Shown piece by piece: positions 29,642 through 38,078 of a DNA stretch of 64,000 nt; within the stretch, counting starts at the first letter, position 1; each line of letters opens with the position of its first letter. Location of the stretch: the NCBI GenBank assembly GCA_963771985.1, contig CAVYVO010000011.1, positions 310,001 through 374,000 on the forward strand, read 5' to 3'. Below the pieces are notes generated by a model that was not told the origin of the DNA, did not search any database, and saw nothing but the letters and a program-made list of their open reading frames with translations. A program made the translations under genes and the position numbers. The DNA is from Trebonia sp963771985 (GTDB lineage: Bacteria > Actinomycetota > Actinomycetes > Streptosporangiales > Streptosporangiaceae).

Positions 29642-30829
29642 TTAACGCTGGCTGATGAGGGCCACCGGTGACCGCCGACTCAGACAGGTCAACAACCACG
29701 AGCGCGGATACCCGGCCGGGCCGGCCACCGCGTCATGGCCCGGCCCGGCCGCGAGGAGTCCGGGTGCCAAGCGGCCGCCGCGTATCCGGCCGCCCCCGGT
29801 GACCAGGCAGGCCGCAGCCTGGGCGCGCTGGGGGGCGCTCAAGCGGGCGCGGCGTCCCCGGGGGCGGGCAGGCCCGCGTAATGGCGCACGGTGGCAGCGA
29901 ATCGGTCGGGGTCGGCCACGGTCAGCGTCAGGCCCGGGTGGCGGAGCAGGCCGAGCGGGTCGATGCCGGGCACGGGTTCGCGCAGCAGCAGGCAGACCCC
30001 GCGCGCGGGGGTGGTGCCGAAGGTCAGCCCGTGGTCGGTCAGGGACAGCCGCGGGCCGATCGCGCGGTACCAGCGGTAAGGGCCGGTGACGTCCACCGCC
30101 CGCACATTCGCTGGCGTGGTGCGGCAGGTCCACGGCCCGAAACAGGCGACCAGCAGGTCGGCGGCAACGGTGACGTGCGCCGTGGCGGGGGTCACCCCGA
30201 GCGCGGCGAGGGGCAGCCGGAAACGTGGGTCGGACGCCATCTCGAACTGCCCGGCCCCAGAGCCGGCTGCCGGCTGCCGCAGCGGCCGCGTGCCCGGGCA
30301 GGCCGGCCAGCGCCCCGGCGAGACCGTCAGCGCTGGCCGGATCCCAGCCGCCGGAGCCACGCCAGCGCACCCGGCCGGCCCGGTCGACCAGGAACAGCCA
30401 GATGGTGTTCCGGTCGCTGATGCCCAGCGGGGCCGTGACCCGGCGCAGGTCGGTGTAAACGGTCAGGGTGCGCCGCCGTGTCTGCTGGTCCCGGATGGCC
30501 GCCGCCATCCCGCCGTCGATGACCGGCCGGGCTGGCTGCCACTGCAGCCCGATCGCGGGCAGTTCAGCGAACCGCAGCCACGGCGTCATGGCTGCCCGTT
30601 CTTCCAGCCAGGGCACCCAGGAGTCGACGAGTTCCTGCTGCTGGCGCTGGAAGGCGATGATGATGACATTCCATTCGCCGGGCAGCCCGGCTGGCAGCAT
30701 CACCTCGCGCCCGTCGAGGTCACGCGCGCCCAGCTGCGGAAACGAGATCTCTCTTATCGTCTGAGGGTATGCCGGGCCGGCTGGCGGCCTGGGGCGAGGC
30801 TGCGGGCGGCGGGGATGTGCCGCGGTCAC
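29642..30829 (-). CDS. thioredoxin-fold protein; 3' half of the frame doubtful
   Basis: GTG 30829 overlaps the cyclopropane-synthase stop (GTGA), showing coupling. The convincing part is about 180 residues (30829 to about 30280): ISFPQLGARDLDGREVMLPA, NVIIIAFQRQQQELVDSWVP, GISDRNTIWLFLVDRAGRVR and WRGSGGWDP, an AhpC/ATP10-like thioredoxin fold without a CxxC. Past about 30280 the frame stays open to 29642 by chance while another frame on the same strand encodes the clearly real protein at 29839-30240. I infer a frameshift or lost stop near 30280; the formal stop is reported. Confidence 0.55.
   Translation of the reverse strand: MTAAHPRRPQPRPRPPAGPAYPQTIREISFPQLGARDLDGREVMLPAGLPGEWNVIIIAFQRQQQELVDSWVPWLEERAAMTPWLRFAELPAIGLQWQPARPVIDGGMAAAIRDQQTRRRTLTVYTDLRRVTAPLGISDRNTIWLFLVDRAGRVRWRGSGGWDPASADGLAGALAGLPGHAAAAAAGSRLWGRAVRDGVRPTFPAAPRRARGDPRHGARHRCRRPAGRLFRAVDLPHHASECAGGGRHRPLPLVPRDRPAAVPDRPRADLRHHPRARGLPAAARTRARHRPARPAPPPGPDADRGRPRPIRCHRAPLRGPARPRGRRARLSAPQRAQAAACLVTGGGRIRGGRLAPGLLAAGPGHDAVAGPAGYPRSWLLTCLSRRSPVALISQR
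29839..30240 (-). CDS. conserved hypothetical protein
   Basis: 133 residues from ATG 30240. DPRFRLPLAALGVTPATAHV, LVACFGPWTCRTTPANVRAV and GPYRWYRAIGPRLSLTDHGL form a beta-rich pattern seen in PH-like actinobacterial proteins of unknown function. No signal peptide. Last gene of the cyclopropane-synthase/thioredoxin-fold/hypothetical cluster on the minus strand. Confidence 0.7.
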   Translation of the reverse strand: MASDPRFRLPLAALGVTPATAHVTVAADLLVACFGPWTCRTTPANVRAVDVTGPYRWYRAIGPRLSLTDHGLTFGTTPARGVCLLLREPVPGIDPLGLLRHPGLTLTVADPDRFAATVRHYAGLPAPGDAAPA

Positions 30830-31629
30830 GAGCTGCGCTCCAGCACGAGCTGGTGCGCGTCGAGGTAGCCGGAGCGGAAGCCACCTTCGGAGTAGGCGAG
30901 GTAGAGGTTCCACATGCGCTGGAACGTGGGCCCGAACCCGAGGTGCCTCACCGGGCCGGCGGCGCCGGCGAACCGGCCGCGCCACTCGGCCAGCGTGCGG
31001 GCGTAGTGCTGTCCCATGGGGTAATCGGCGGTCACGCGCAGGCTGGTGTGCTCGCGCAGGGCGTCGGTGATCGCCTGGAGCCCGGCTCTGCCGCCGGGGG
31101 CGAGCAGCCGATCGATGGCGGTGAAGTAGGCGGGCCAGTAGCGCTCGCCGACCGCCTCGATCATTTCCACGCTGAGTACCACGTCGTAGCTGCCGGCGGC
31201 TTCGCGGTAGTCACGCAGTTGCACGTCCACCCGGTCCGCCACGCCGGCGGCTTCGGCGCGGCGGCGGGCCGTTCGCCACTGTGATGGTGAGAGTGGTGAC
31301 CCGGGCGCCGCGGGCGGCGGCGCGGATGGCCAGTTCGCCCCAGCCGGTGCCGATATCCAGCACCGAGGTCGCCTGGCCCACCCCGGTGCGGTCCAGCAGG
31401 GCATCGATCTTGCGGCGCTGCGCGCCGGCGAGGGTGTCGCCGGGGGCGAACAGCGCGCTTGAGTAGGTCATGCGGGGTCGAGGAAGGCGGCGAACAGGTC
31501 ATCGGACAGGTCGTAGTGCCGCTGGATGTTGCGGCGTGCTCCTTCGATGGTGGCGTCCTCAGCGGCCGGCTGGCGCGGGATGTACCAGCGGCGCAGCGCC
31601 TGCAACGGCGCCGGGACGAGCGCGGTGAC
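30826..31629 (-). pseudogene. cyclopropane-fatty-acyl-phospholipid synthase-like methyltransferase, broken
   Basis: Three consecutive frames together give one CFA-type SAM methyltransferase. First (to 31468): ALRRWYIPRQ, NIQRHYDLSDDLFAAFLDP. Second (31471-31290): TYSSALFAPGDTLAGAQRRK and the SAM motif VLDIGTGWGELAIRAAARG. Third (to 30826): AEAAGVADRVDVQLRDYREA, YDVVLSVEMIEAVGERYWPA and FGPTFQRMWNLYLAYSEGGF. The shifts are one base lost near 31470 and one gained near 31275. No start codon is found; at 31629 codon GTC stands where a start might be, right at the border of a possible integrase remnant. It would add a methylene to membrane lipid double bonds if intact. Confidence 0.75.
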
Positions 31630-31700
31630 TAGAACGTTAGAGAAGCTAACGGAATCCTGGGAGCCAAGCTGGGAGCCAACAGAGACAGCATTCAGGCGGC
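31630..31700 (+). other. possible integrase 3'-end remnant
   Basis: Contains the tandem GGGAGCCAAGCTGGGAGCCA (31659-31678). One frame reads GSQAGSQQRQ, closely like GSQTGSHQRQ read at 50327-50360. Actinomycete tyrosine integrases often end in such GSQ/GAK repeats. It touches the truncated 5' end of the cyclopropane synthase gene. No other part of an integrase is present here. Confidence 0.35.
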
Positions 31701-31850
31701 GCCGAGCTACTGTCAGCCACCATCGATGCAGTTGAACGCCACGCCAGGCGGCGCCAGGCGACGTGCCGCGACGCTTCGGCGGTGCCGTGCTAGCAGATGC
31801 CCGTGGCGCCCGGATGGAAATCTGGGTGGTCGGATGCGAGGATCGCACCC

Positions 31851-34592
31851 ATGGAGCCTGCAGTCCGGATTGGGGAAGCCGACGCTCCTGCCGTTGTGAG
31901 CCGAGGAGTCGTCCGCCGTGCCGGGCTGCTGGCGCGGCTGGATAGGGCGGCCCGGGTGATCGAGGTCTCCGCGCCGGCGGGGAGCGGGAAAACGGTGCTG
32001 CTGCGCTCCTGGATCGGCGAGTCCAGGCTGGCCGACCGGGCCGGGTGGGTGCAGGTGCAGCGAGAGGAGCATGATCCGCAGCGGTTCTGGATCTCGGTGG
32101 CAGAAGCGCTGCGGGCCACGGCGCCCGGGTCGCCGCTGGTGCGGCCGCTGGCACAGCCAGGGACGGCAGACCTGGACGGCTGGGCGGTCGTGGAGTGGCT
32201 GCTGAAGGACCTGGCGGGGCTGACGGAGCAGATCTGGCTGGTGATCGACGACATGCACGAGCTGCGCTCCGCCGACGCGCGGCGCCAGCTGGAGCTGCTG
32301 ATCATGCGCGCGCCGCCGGAGCTGCGGCTCGTGCTCGCCACCCGGCACGATCTGGGCCTGGGCCTGCACCGGCTGCGGCTGGAGGGCGAGCTGACTGAGA
32401 TCCGCGCCGCCGATCTGCGCTTCACCCTTGAGGAAGCGCGGGCGCTGCTGGAGGCGGCGGGGGTGGGGCTGGCCGAGCCAGGGCTCGTGGCGCTGCAGGA
32501 GCGCACCGAGGGCTGGGCGGCCGGGCTGCGGCTGGCCGCGCTGTCGCTGGCCGCGCACCCCGACCCGGAGGGGTTCGTGGCCGGGTTTTCTGGCAGCGAG
32601 CGGACGGTGGCCGAATACCTGCTGGCCGAGGTGCTCAGGCGACAGCCGCGGCAGGTGCGGCGGCTGCTGCTGCGCACCTCGGTGCTGGAGCGGGTCAACG
32701 GCGAGCTGGCCGACCTGCTGACCGGGCGCAGCGGCGGGGGGCGCATCTTGCAAGACCTGGAGCAGGCCAACGCGTTCGTGGTCCCGCTGGACGCGCAGCG
32801 CTCCTGGTTCCGCTACCACCGGCTGTTCGGCGACCTGCTGCAGTTCGAGCTGCAGGCCAGTGGGCCGGATGAGGTTCCGGCGCTGCACGCCGCCGCCGCG
32901 GCCTGGTTCGCCGGGCACGGGTTGGCGGTAGAAGCGGTCCGGCACGCTCAGGCGGCTGGTGACTGGGGCCTGGCCGCCCGAATCCTGGCCGACCACTGGC
33001 TCGGCCTGGCCCTCGACGGGCAGGCGGCCACCGCGCGCGAGCTGCTGACCGGGTTCCGGGCCGATCTGATCGCCGCCGATACGGAGCTGACCACGCTGGC
33101 GGCGGCCAGCGAGATCACCGGGGGCTCGCTGGAGCAGGCCGAGCGGCACCTCGAGCGTGCGGCGGCGAAATCGGCCTCGGTGCCCGCGGACCGGCGCGGC
33201 GGCCTTCACGTGCTGATCACCGTCCAGCGGCTCCGGCTTGCCCGCAAACGCGGCGACCTTCCCGCGGCCGTAGCGGCAGCTCAGGAACTGATGACCCTGG
33301 CTGGGGCAGCGGACGCGGTGCAGCTCGGACTGGGAGAGGACGTACGGGCGGTGGCACTAGTCAGCCTCGGCACCGCCGAACTGTCGTGGCAGCGGCTCGA
33401 CGAGGCCGAACGGGACCTCGAGCAGACCATCGCGGTGGCACGCCGGATCGGGCGCCCCTTTACCGAGGTCCACGGCCTGGCGCAGTGGGCAAGGGTGGCG
33501 GCCTACCGGTCCCTGGCGCTGGCAACCGAGCGCGGCACGCAGGCGATCGAGCTTGCCCGGCAGCATGGCTGGGCCGAGCACCCGGTTCTTTCCACCGCCT
33601 ACACGGTGCTCGCCACGGTCATGGTGTGGCGGGGACAGCTGGATGAGGCGGAACGGTGGCTGCGCGACGCCGAGGGCACGTTGCGGACCGAATCCGAACC
33701 GGCGACCGGCCTGCTCTTCCACCATGCTCGCGGGGCGCTGGAACTGGCGTACGGTCGTTACGACGACGCGCTGGCCGCTTTCCGTGCAGCCGGGAGACAA
33801 GCTGAATTGCTTAGTTCGCCGGACCCGATTCCTACGCATATGCGAGCGCTCGAGCTGCACACTCTCCTGCGCCAGGGCGACACCGGATCCGTCGAGCAGG
33901 CCCTCGCCGGGATGAGCGGCCAGCAGCGTGAGACCGGAGCGATGCGCGGTGTCGTGGCGGCGTTGCGGCTGGCTCAGCACGACCCGCGAGGGGCCATGGC
34001 CGCGCTCGCGCCTGTCCTCGACGGCTCCGCCCCGGTGATCACCCCGGCCCTGGTGGGGTCATTCTTGCTGGAGGCGATCGCACGTGAGGCGGCCGGTGAC
34101 CGGGGCGCCGCTGAGAACGCCCTGGAACGGGCGCTTGACCTGGCCGAGCCCGACGGTGTCCTGCTGCCGTTCCTCATCCAGCGGGCGCCGGACCTGCTGG
34201 AGCGATATTCCCGGCGCCGTACCGCACACGCCGCCCTGGCCGCGAGGATCCTCGCCCGGCTGGCCCCGGGCAGTTCGGGAGCAACCGGTCCCGGCCAAGA
34301 AGGGCCCATGGAGGCGGCTTTCCCCGGGAACGGGCAGATCCGGGGGGATCGTCCCCGCGAGCCGGCGGAGCCTCTGCTGGAGCCGATCAGCGAAATGGAG
34401 ATGCGCGTCCTGCGCTACCTGCCGACCAACCTGACCGCGCCGGAGCTTGCCCACGAGCTGTGCCTGTCGGTGCACACCATCAAGACGCACATTCGCCACC
34501 TGTACACCAAACTCGGCGTGCACGGGCGCGGAGAGGCCGTCCAGCGAGCCCGTGCCCTGGGTCTGCTTGCCCCGTCCTCGCGCAGGTACTGA
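31851..34592 (+). CDS. MalT-like large LuxR-family regulator (STAND ATPase)
   Basis: About 913 residues from ATG 31851; an in-frame ATG at 31797 is an alternative. N-terminal STAND/NB-ARC-type ATPase with Walker A SAPAGSGKTVLLRSW and Walker B WLVIDDMHEL, then a winged-helix/arm region (FRYHRLFGDLLQFELQ), a long TPR-like helical middle, and a C-terminal LuxR helix-turn-helix LRYLPTNLTAPELAHELCLS followed by VHTIKTHIRHLYTKL. Such proteins are inducer- and ATP-dependent activators of adjacent operons. The pirin downstream, with a 17-bp palindrome in its promoter, is a candidate target. Confidence 0.92.
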   Translation: MEPAVRIGEADAPAVVSRGVVRRAGLLARLDRAARVIEVSAPAGSGKTVLLRSWIGESRLADRAGWVQVQREEHDPQRFWISVAEALRATAPGSPLVRPLAQPGTADLDGWAVVEWLLKDLAGLTEQIWLVIDDMHELRSADARRQLELLIMRAPPELRLVLATRHDLGLGLHRLRLEGELTEIRAADLRFTLEEARALLEAAGVGLAEPGLVALQERTEGWAAGLRLAALSLAAHPDPEGFVAGFSGSERTVAEYLLAEVLRRQPRQVRRLLLRTSVLERVNGELADLLTGRSGGGRILQDLEQANAFVVPLDAQRSWFRYHRLFGDLLQFELQASGPDEVPALHAAAAAWFAGHGLAVEAVRHAQAAGDWGLAARILADHWLGLALDGQAATARELLTGFRADLIAADTELTTLAAASEITGGSLEQAERHLERAAAKSASVPADRRGGLHVLITVQRLRLARKRGDLPAAVAAAQELMTLAGAADAVQLGLGEDVRAVALVSLGTAELSWQRLDEAERDLEQTIAVARRIGRPFTEVHGLAQWARVAAYRSLALATERGTQAIELARQHGWAEHPVLSTAYTVLATVMVWRGQLDEAERWLRDAEGTLRTESEPATGLLFHHARGALELAYGRYDDALAAFRAAGRQAELLSSPDPIPTHMRALELHTLLRQGDTGSVEQALAGMSGQQRETGAMRGVVAALRLAQHDPRGAMAALAPVLDGSAPVITPALVGSFLLEAIAREAAGDRGAAENALERALDLAEPDGVLLPFLIQRAPDLLERYSRRRTAHAALAARILARLAPGSSGATGPGQEGPMEAAFPGNGQIRGDRPREPAEPLLEPISEMEMRVLRYLPTNLTAPELAHELCLSVHTIKTHIRHLYTKLGVHGRGEAVQRARALGLLAPSSRRY

Positions 34593-34703
34593 ACGTCCCC
34601 CTGCCGGCTGGAGCATCGGTACGGCGGCGTAAAAACCATCTTCCGTTCGGGATGAAAGGAAGGGATGCGACGACGGCCGCCAGCCGCTCACCGGGCCGTC
34701 GGA

Positions 34704-34720
34704 TCGCACGGTTCGTGCGA
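34704..34720. promoter_or_regulatory. palindrome TCGCACG-N3-CGTGCGA upstream of pirin
   Basis: Perfect 7-bp arms with a GTT centre, about 100 bases ahead of the pirin start. The same core with GAT centre occurs at 46233-46251 in the leader of the gene at 45962. A shared DNA-binding protein is inferred; which one is unknown. Confidence 0.5.
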
Positions 34721-34818
34721 CGGCAACTCATCCCGCCTGTCGCCATCATCAACGTCATGCCCGGTCTCCCGCGAGGACGGCTGGGCCAGGCGTTGACACC
34801 ACACAGGAGTTATCAGCC

Positions 34819-35694
34819 ATGTCGATCCAGTTCTCGCCGGTAATCGCGGCTCAGCCGCGCCCGCTGCCCGGCTTCACCTCCTTGCTCTACGTCAACCTCG
34901 ACGAGCTGGGCGTAGCGGCGTCCCCCGTCGCCGTGCTCGACGACTTCCGGGTGCCCGGCCTGCCGTTCTCGCCGCACCCCCACGCGGGCTTCGCCGCCGT
35001 CACCTACGTCTTCGAGGACTCCCCCGGCGCCGTCCGCAGCCGCGCCTCCTCCGGCGCCGACCTCGTGGTTGGCCCCGGAGGGATCGTCTGGACCCACGCC
35101 GGCAGCGGCGTCGTGCACGAGGAGGTCCCGGCCGAACCGGGCCGGGAACTGCACGGTGTTCAGATCTTCGTCAACCTCAGTGCCAAGAACAAGCTCACCC
35201 CGGCGAGGGTGCTCCATCTCGAACCGGGCGAGGTGCCGGAATGGCATAGCGACGCCGGTGACCGCGTACGCGTCGTCGTGGGATCGTACGAAGGCGTCTC
35301 GTCGCCGCTGGTCCCCGTCGAGCCGTTCACCTTGCTCGATGCCAAGCTGCGCCAGGAGATCTCCATCGACCTCCATGCTGCTCACAACACGGTCGTCTAT
35401 GTCCGCACGGGGTACGTCGTGGTGCGCGCCGACGGTCACCAGGAGAAGGTGGAGGGCGGACACGCGATAGCGCTCAGCGGCAGCGGCGGGCGGGTGACGT
35501 TCGAGGCGCTTCCTCCCTCGCACTTCCTCATCCTGTCCGGCGCCGCGATCGGTGAGCCGGTGGTCGTGGAGGGACCCTTCATAATGAACGAGCCGTCGCA
35601 GATCGAAGCCGCCACCGCCCGGTACCGCACGGGAGCAATGGGCCGCCTCGCACCGGTCAGAGCATTACGGCGAGGCCTTCGACGGCCGGGGTAG
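34819..35694 (+). CDS. pirin family bicupin protein
   Basis: 291 residues. N-terminal cupin has the pirin metal site pattern in FSPHPHAGFAAVTYVFED, with downstream GGIVWTHAGSGVVHEEVPAE and LHGVQIFVNLSAKNKLTPAR. The C-terminal cupin (about 180-260) is degenerate, as usual. Pirins bind Fe/Cu and act as quercetinase-like dioxygenases or redox sensors. AGGAG 9 bases upstream of ATG 34819. It stands between the LuxR regulator and a convergent reductase-like gene and may share regulation with the second pirin at 48548. Confidence 0.9.
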   Translation: MSIQFSPVIAAQPRPLPGFTSLLYVNLDELGVAASPVAVLDDFRVPGLPFSPHPHAGFAAVTYVFEDSPGAVRSRASSGADLVVGPGGIVWTHAGSGVVHEEVPAEPGRELHGVQIFVNLSAKNKLTPARVLHLEPGEVPEWHSDAGDRVRVVVGSYEGVSSPLVPVEPFTLLDAKLRQEISIDLHAAHNTVVYVRTGYVVVRADGHQEKVEGGHAIALSGSGGRVTFEALPPSHFLILSGAAIGEPVVVEGPFIMNEPSQIEAATARYRTGAMGRLAPVRALRRGLRRPG

Positions 35695-36553
35695 CGTGCG
35701 GGCGCCATCCGGTGAGGTCGGCGAACGTGGCGTCGGTGATCTTCCGGGAGGGTCCGAACAGGGTGCCGTCATACCCCCAGCCGGGGTCATCGAGGGTGTG
35801 CAGGTCACGGCCCAGGGTGGTCTCGAGGCGGGCATTGAGCATGCCCTGGGTGACCGGGGCGCCGTCGGTGACGTTGTAAGTCCCCGGGGGAACAGTGAGC
35901 GCCGGGAGCACGGCCCGGGCGGCGTCGGTCTCCGCGACCATGGCGATCCAGGCGGCGGGGTCGCCGTCGATCAGCCGCCAGCCCCGCCGGGCGGCGGACA
36001 CCACCTGGCGGGTGATGGCTTCCTCGCGGCCGCAGGTCCAGCCGAGCCTTAGCACGACCGCGTCGCCGCCGAGGCTGGTGAACAGGCGCGCCGCTTGTTC
36101 GGCGGCGGCCGCGGGCGCGGTCTCGGCCGCTGTCAGCGTCGGCGACCCGGGCTGCAGGGGCACCCCGCGATCGTCGTCGTAGCGGAAGACGGTGGACAGC
36201 ATGACCAGCCGGGCGGCGCCGCGCTCGCGCGCGTCCATGGCGGCGTGCTCGAAGTCCCCGGCCAGCGCCGTGGTCCGGAACCGGTGCCGCAGGCGGGCCG
36301 CCAGCCCGGGCGGCCGGGGAACGGTCACGAACACGACGGTCGGGCCGCTGAGCCAGGCCCCGCCGCTGCTTGCAACGGACGACAGGGCGGGCGCCAGGCG
36401 GGCTGGCGTGTCCAGGCAGGCCAGCAGCGCGGCGGCGGTGTGCAGCCGCTGCGCGACCGCCGCGCGCAGCGGGGTGGGCTCGCCGATCAGCACGACGCGG
36501 GCGGCCGCGGCGGACACCGGCGGCGGAGCGGGTTCATAACGGGTGTCTGTCAT
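35657..36553 (-). CDS. NAD(P)-binding (NmrA/epimerase-like) protein
   Basis: 298 residues from ATG 36553 (GAGGAA upstream). Rossmann-type order: an N-terminal strand VVLIGEPTPLRAAVAQRL, ARLVMLSTVFRYDDD in the active-site strand, VVLRLGWTCGRE, and YNVTDGAPVTQGMLNARLE near the end, as in atypical SDRs. The usual GxxGxxG cofactor loop is degraded to GEPTPL, so NAD(P) binding is uncertain and it may be a sensor rather than an enzyme. Its 3' end overlaps the pirin 3' end by 38 bases. Confidence 0.65.
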   Translation of the reverse strand: MTDTRYEPAPPPVSAAAARVVLIGEPTPLRAAVAQRLHTAAALLACLDTPARLAPALSSVASSGGAWLSGPTVVFVTVPRPPGLAARLRHRFRTTALAGDFEHAAMDARERGAARLVMLSTVFRYDDDRGVPLQPGSPTLTAAETAPAAAAEQAARLFTSLGGDAVVLRLGWTCGREEAITRQVVSAARRGWRLIDGDPAAWIAMVAETDAARAVLPALTVPPGTYNVTDGAPVTQGMLNARLETTLGRDLHTLDDPGWGYDGTLFGPSRKITDATFADLTGWRPHATPAVEGLAVML

Positions 36554-36587
36554 CGGGGTTCCTCGGGGTTTCCTCGGGTCAGCGGAC

Positions 36588-37073
36588 TCAGCGGACGATG
36601 AAGGCCCCGTGCATGCCCATCTGGGCGTGGCCGGGCAGGGGGCAGATGTACTGGTAGGTTCCAGCGGCACCAGCCGAGAAGGTGATGGTGCTGGCGCCCT
36701 GGCCGCTGGCCGTGGGGTCGCCGATCAGGCCCGAGAACGCGCCGGGGATGGCCGGCGTCTTCGGCTGGTAGAAGCTGAACGGCGGCTGCTCGCTGGTGAT
36801 CATCCAGGCGTGCGCCTCGTCGGTGTCGCCGTTGATGAACTGGACCGTGACCTGGGCGCCCTGCGGGACGATGAGCGCGGGATTGGCGAGGCCGGCCACG
36901 CGGAACGTCATGTCCGGCCCCCCGGGCGGGACCGCCACCACGGTGAACGACACCGAGCCGCCGGTGAAGGTGATCGTGTTCGACGCCTTGTCGACGCTGG
37001 CCCCGGCGGGCACCTGGTCGCTCAGCGCGCGCGTCTGGGCGAGGCTCACGGTCTGTGGCGCCATGCCTGCCAT
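36588..37073 (-). CDS. cupredoxin (sulfocyanin/plastocyanin-like copper protein)
   Basis: 161 residues ending in the type-1 copper site: His in DEAHAWMITSEQ and the C-terminal loop YICPLPGHAQMGMHGAFIV supplying Cys, His and Met ligands. Such proteins carry electrons outside the membrane, yet no signal peptide is present from ATG 37073. Upstream, a well-placed ATG at 37215 (MTDLN) lies in a different frame and its 5' leader is duplicated at 49671-49728, so the natural N-terminus was probably 37215 with a frameshift in between. Divergent from the two-component system. Confidence 0.8.
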   Translation of the reverse strand: MAGMAPQTVSLAQTRALSDQVPAGASVDKASNTITFTGGSVSFTVVAVPPGGPDMTFRVAGLANPALIVPQGAQVTVQFINGDTDEAHAWMITSEQPPFSFYQPKTPAIPGAFSGLIGDPTASGQGASTITFSAGAAGTYQYICPLPGHAQMGMHGAFIVR

Positions 37074-37204
37074 CGCAGCGCCGGCCTGCCTGCCGATGCT
37101 CTGGGCCAGCGACGAGGAGGAGAAGCGGCCGGCGTCGGGGAACTGGCGGTGTCCCTGGCGATGGCGGCGCGGGCAGGTCGCGGTTTCCGCTGACGGAGGA
37201 GTTG

Positions 37205-37262
37205 AGATCGGTCATACCTGCAGGCTCGCGATTCGCGATTGAAAAACCGCTGAAGACCGTTC
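37205..37262 (-). repeat. leader repeat, copy 1 (ahead of cupredoxin)
   Basis: The minus-strand 5' region GTCTTCAGCGGTT, then CCTGCAG and ATG ACC near the MTDLN start, recurs with about three quarters identity at 49671-49728 in front of a 37-codon frame that starts MTNLN. It points to a duplicated promoter/start region. Confidence 0.6.
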
Positions 37263-37349
37263 AGACCATGCGCGCGGCCTTCGTTCAGCGTTCTTCAAGC
37301 CTTCGGCTGGCACTATGGTGACAGGCTTGCTCCCTGGCCTCTCATGAAA

Positions 37350-37367
37350 GTACTCTATTCAGAGTAC
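37350..37367. promoter_or_regulatory. operator-like palindrome A, upstream of the response regulator
   Basis: GTACTCTATTCAGAGTAC: perfect 7-bp arms with ATTC centre, 37 bases before the response regulator start. The same core occurs at 40876, 40995 and 49445. Because one copy sits directly ahead of padR, I infer PadR binding. Confidence 0.7.
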
Positions 37368-37403
37368 CCTACCTTTTTGGAGGCCTGAGTTGGAGGAAGA
37401 GGT

Positions 37404-38078
37404 ATGCGCGTCTTGGTGGTAGAGGACGACGAGCTGCTGGCCAGCTCCCTGCGCCGCGGGCTGACCGCGGAGGGGTACGCGGTGGAGGTCGCCGCGGACG
37501 GCATCGACGGCCTGCACCGGGCCCGGGAGTTCGATTACGACGCGATGATCCTCGACGTGCTGCTGCCCGGGCTGAACGGCGTGCGGGTCTGCGCGCAGCT
37601 GCGCGCGGACGGCCGTGACCTGCCGGTCCTGATGCTGACCGCCAGGGACGGCGCCGCTGATCACGTTACGGGCCTGGACTCCGGCGCCGACGATTACCTG
37701 GCCAAGCCGTTCTCCTATGCGGTGCTGCTGGCCCGGCTCCGTGCACTGCTGCGGCGCGGGCCGGCCCGGCTGCCGCCCGTGCTGCGGCACGGGCCGCTGA
37801 CCCTGGACCCGGCCAGGCACCGGTGCACCAGGGATGGGACCGATCTCGACCTCACCCCCAGGGAGTTCGCCGTGCTCCAGTATCTGCTGGCCCACCGGGA
37901 CGCGACAGTTACCAAGCAGGAACTGCTGGATCACGTGTGGGGCGACAACGATGCGGCCGACCACAACGTGGTCCAGGTCTATGTCAGCTCGCTGCGGCGC
38001 AAGATCGACCCTGACGGGCAGCCGTCGCTGATCGAGACCGTCCGCGGGGTGGGCTACCGGATGTGCGCGGACCCGTGA
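37404..38078 (+). CDS. OmpR-family response regulator
   Basis: 224 residues. Receiver domain (1-115) with acidic Asp8/Asp9, phospho-acceptor Asp51 in MILDVLLPG, Thr79 in LMLTA and Lys101 in YLAKPF. C-terminal winged helix (about 125-222) with LDLTPREFAVLQYLLAHRDA and VYVSSLRRKIDPDGQPSLIE, then VRGVGYRM. The stop TGA overlaps the sensor kinase ATG. The promoter holds palindrome A. The signal is unknown; the divergent cupredoxin suggests copper or redox stress. Confidence 0.95.
   Translation: MRVLVVEDDELLASSLRRGLTAEGYAVEVAADGIDGLHRAREFDYDAMILDVLLPGLNGVRVCAQLRADGRDLPVLMLTARDGAADHVTGLDSGADDYLAKPFSYAVLLARLRALLRRGPARLPPVLRHGPLTLDPARHRCTRDGTDLDLTPREFAVLQYLLAHRDATVTKQELLDHVWGDNDAADHNVVQVYVSSLRRKIDPDGQPSLIETVRGVGYRMCADP

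Noticed and set aside
29489..29671. Short plus-strand frame after the hsp20 terminator
   Set aside because: It starts inside the hairpin and has no ribosome site; only the last 20 residues look helical.
30830..30985. Upstream extension of the thioredoxin-fold frame
   Set aside because: It is out-of-frame sequence of the cyclopropane synthase 3' end; GTG 30829 overlapping that stop is a better start.
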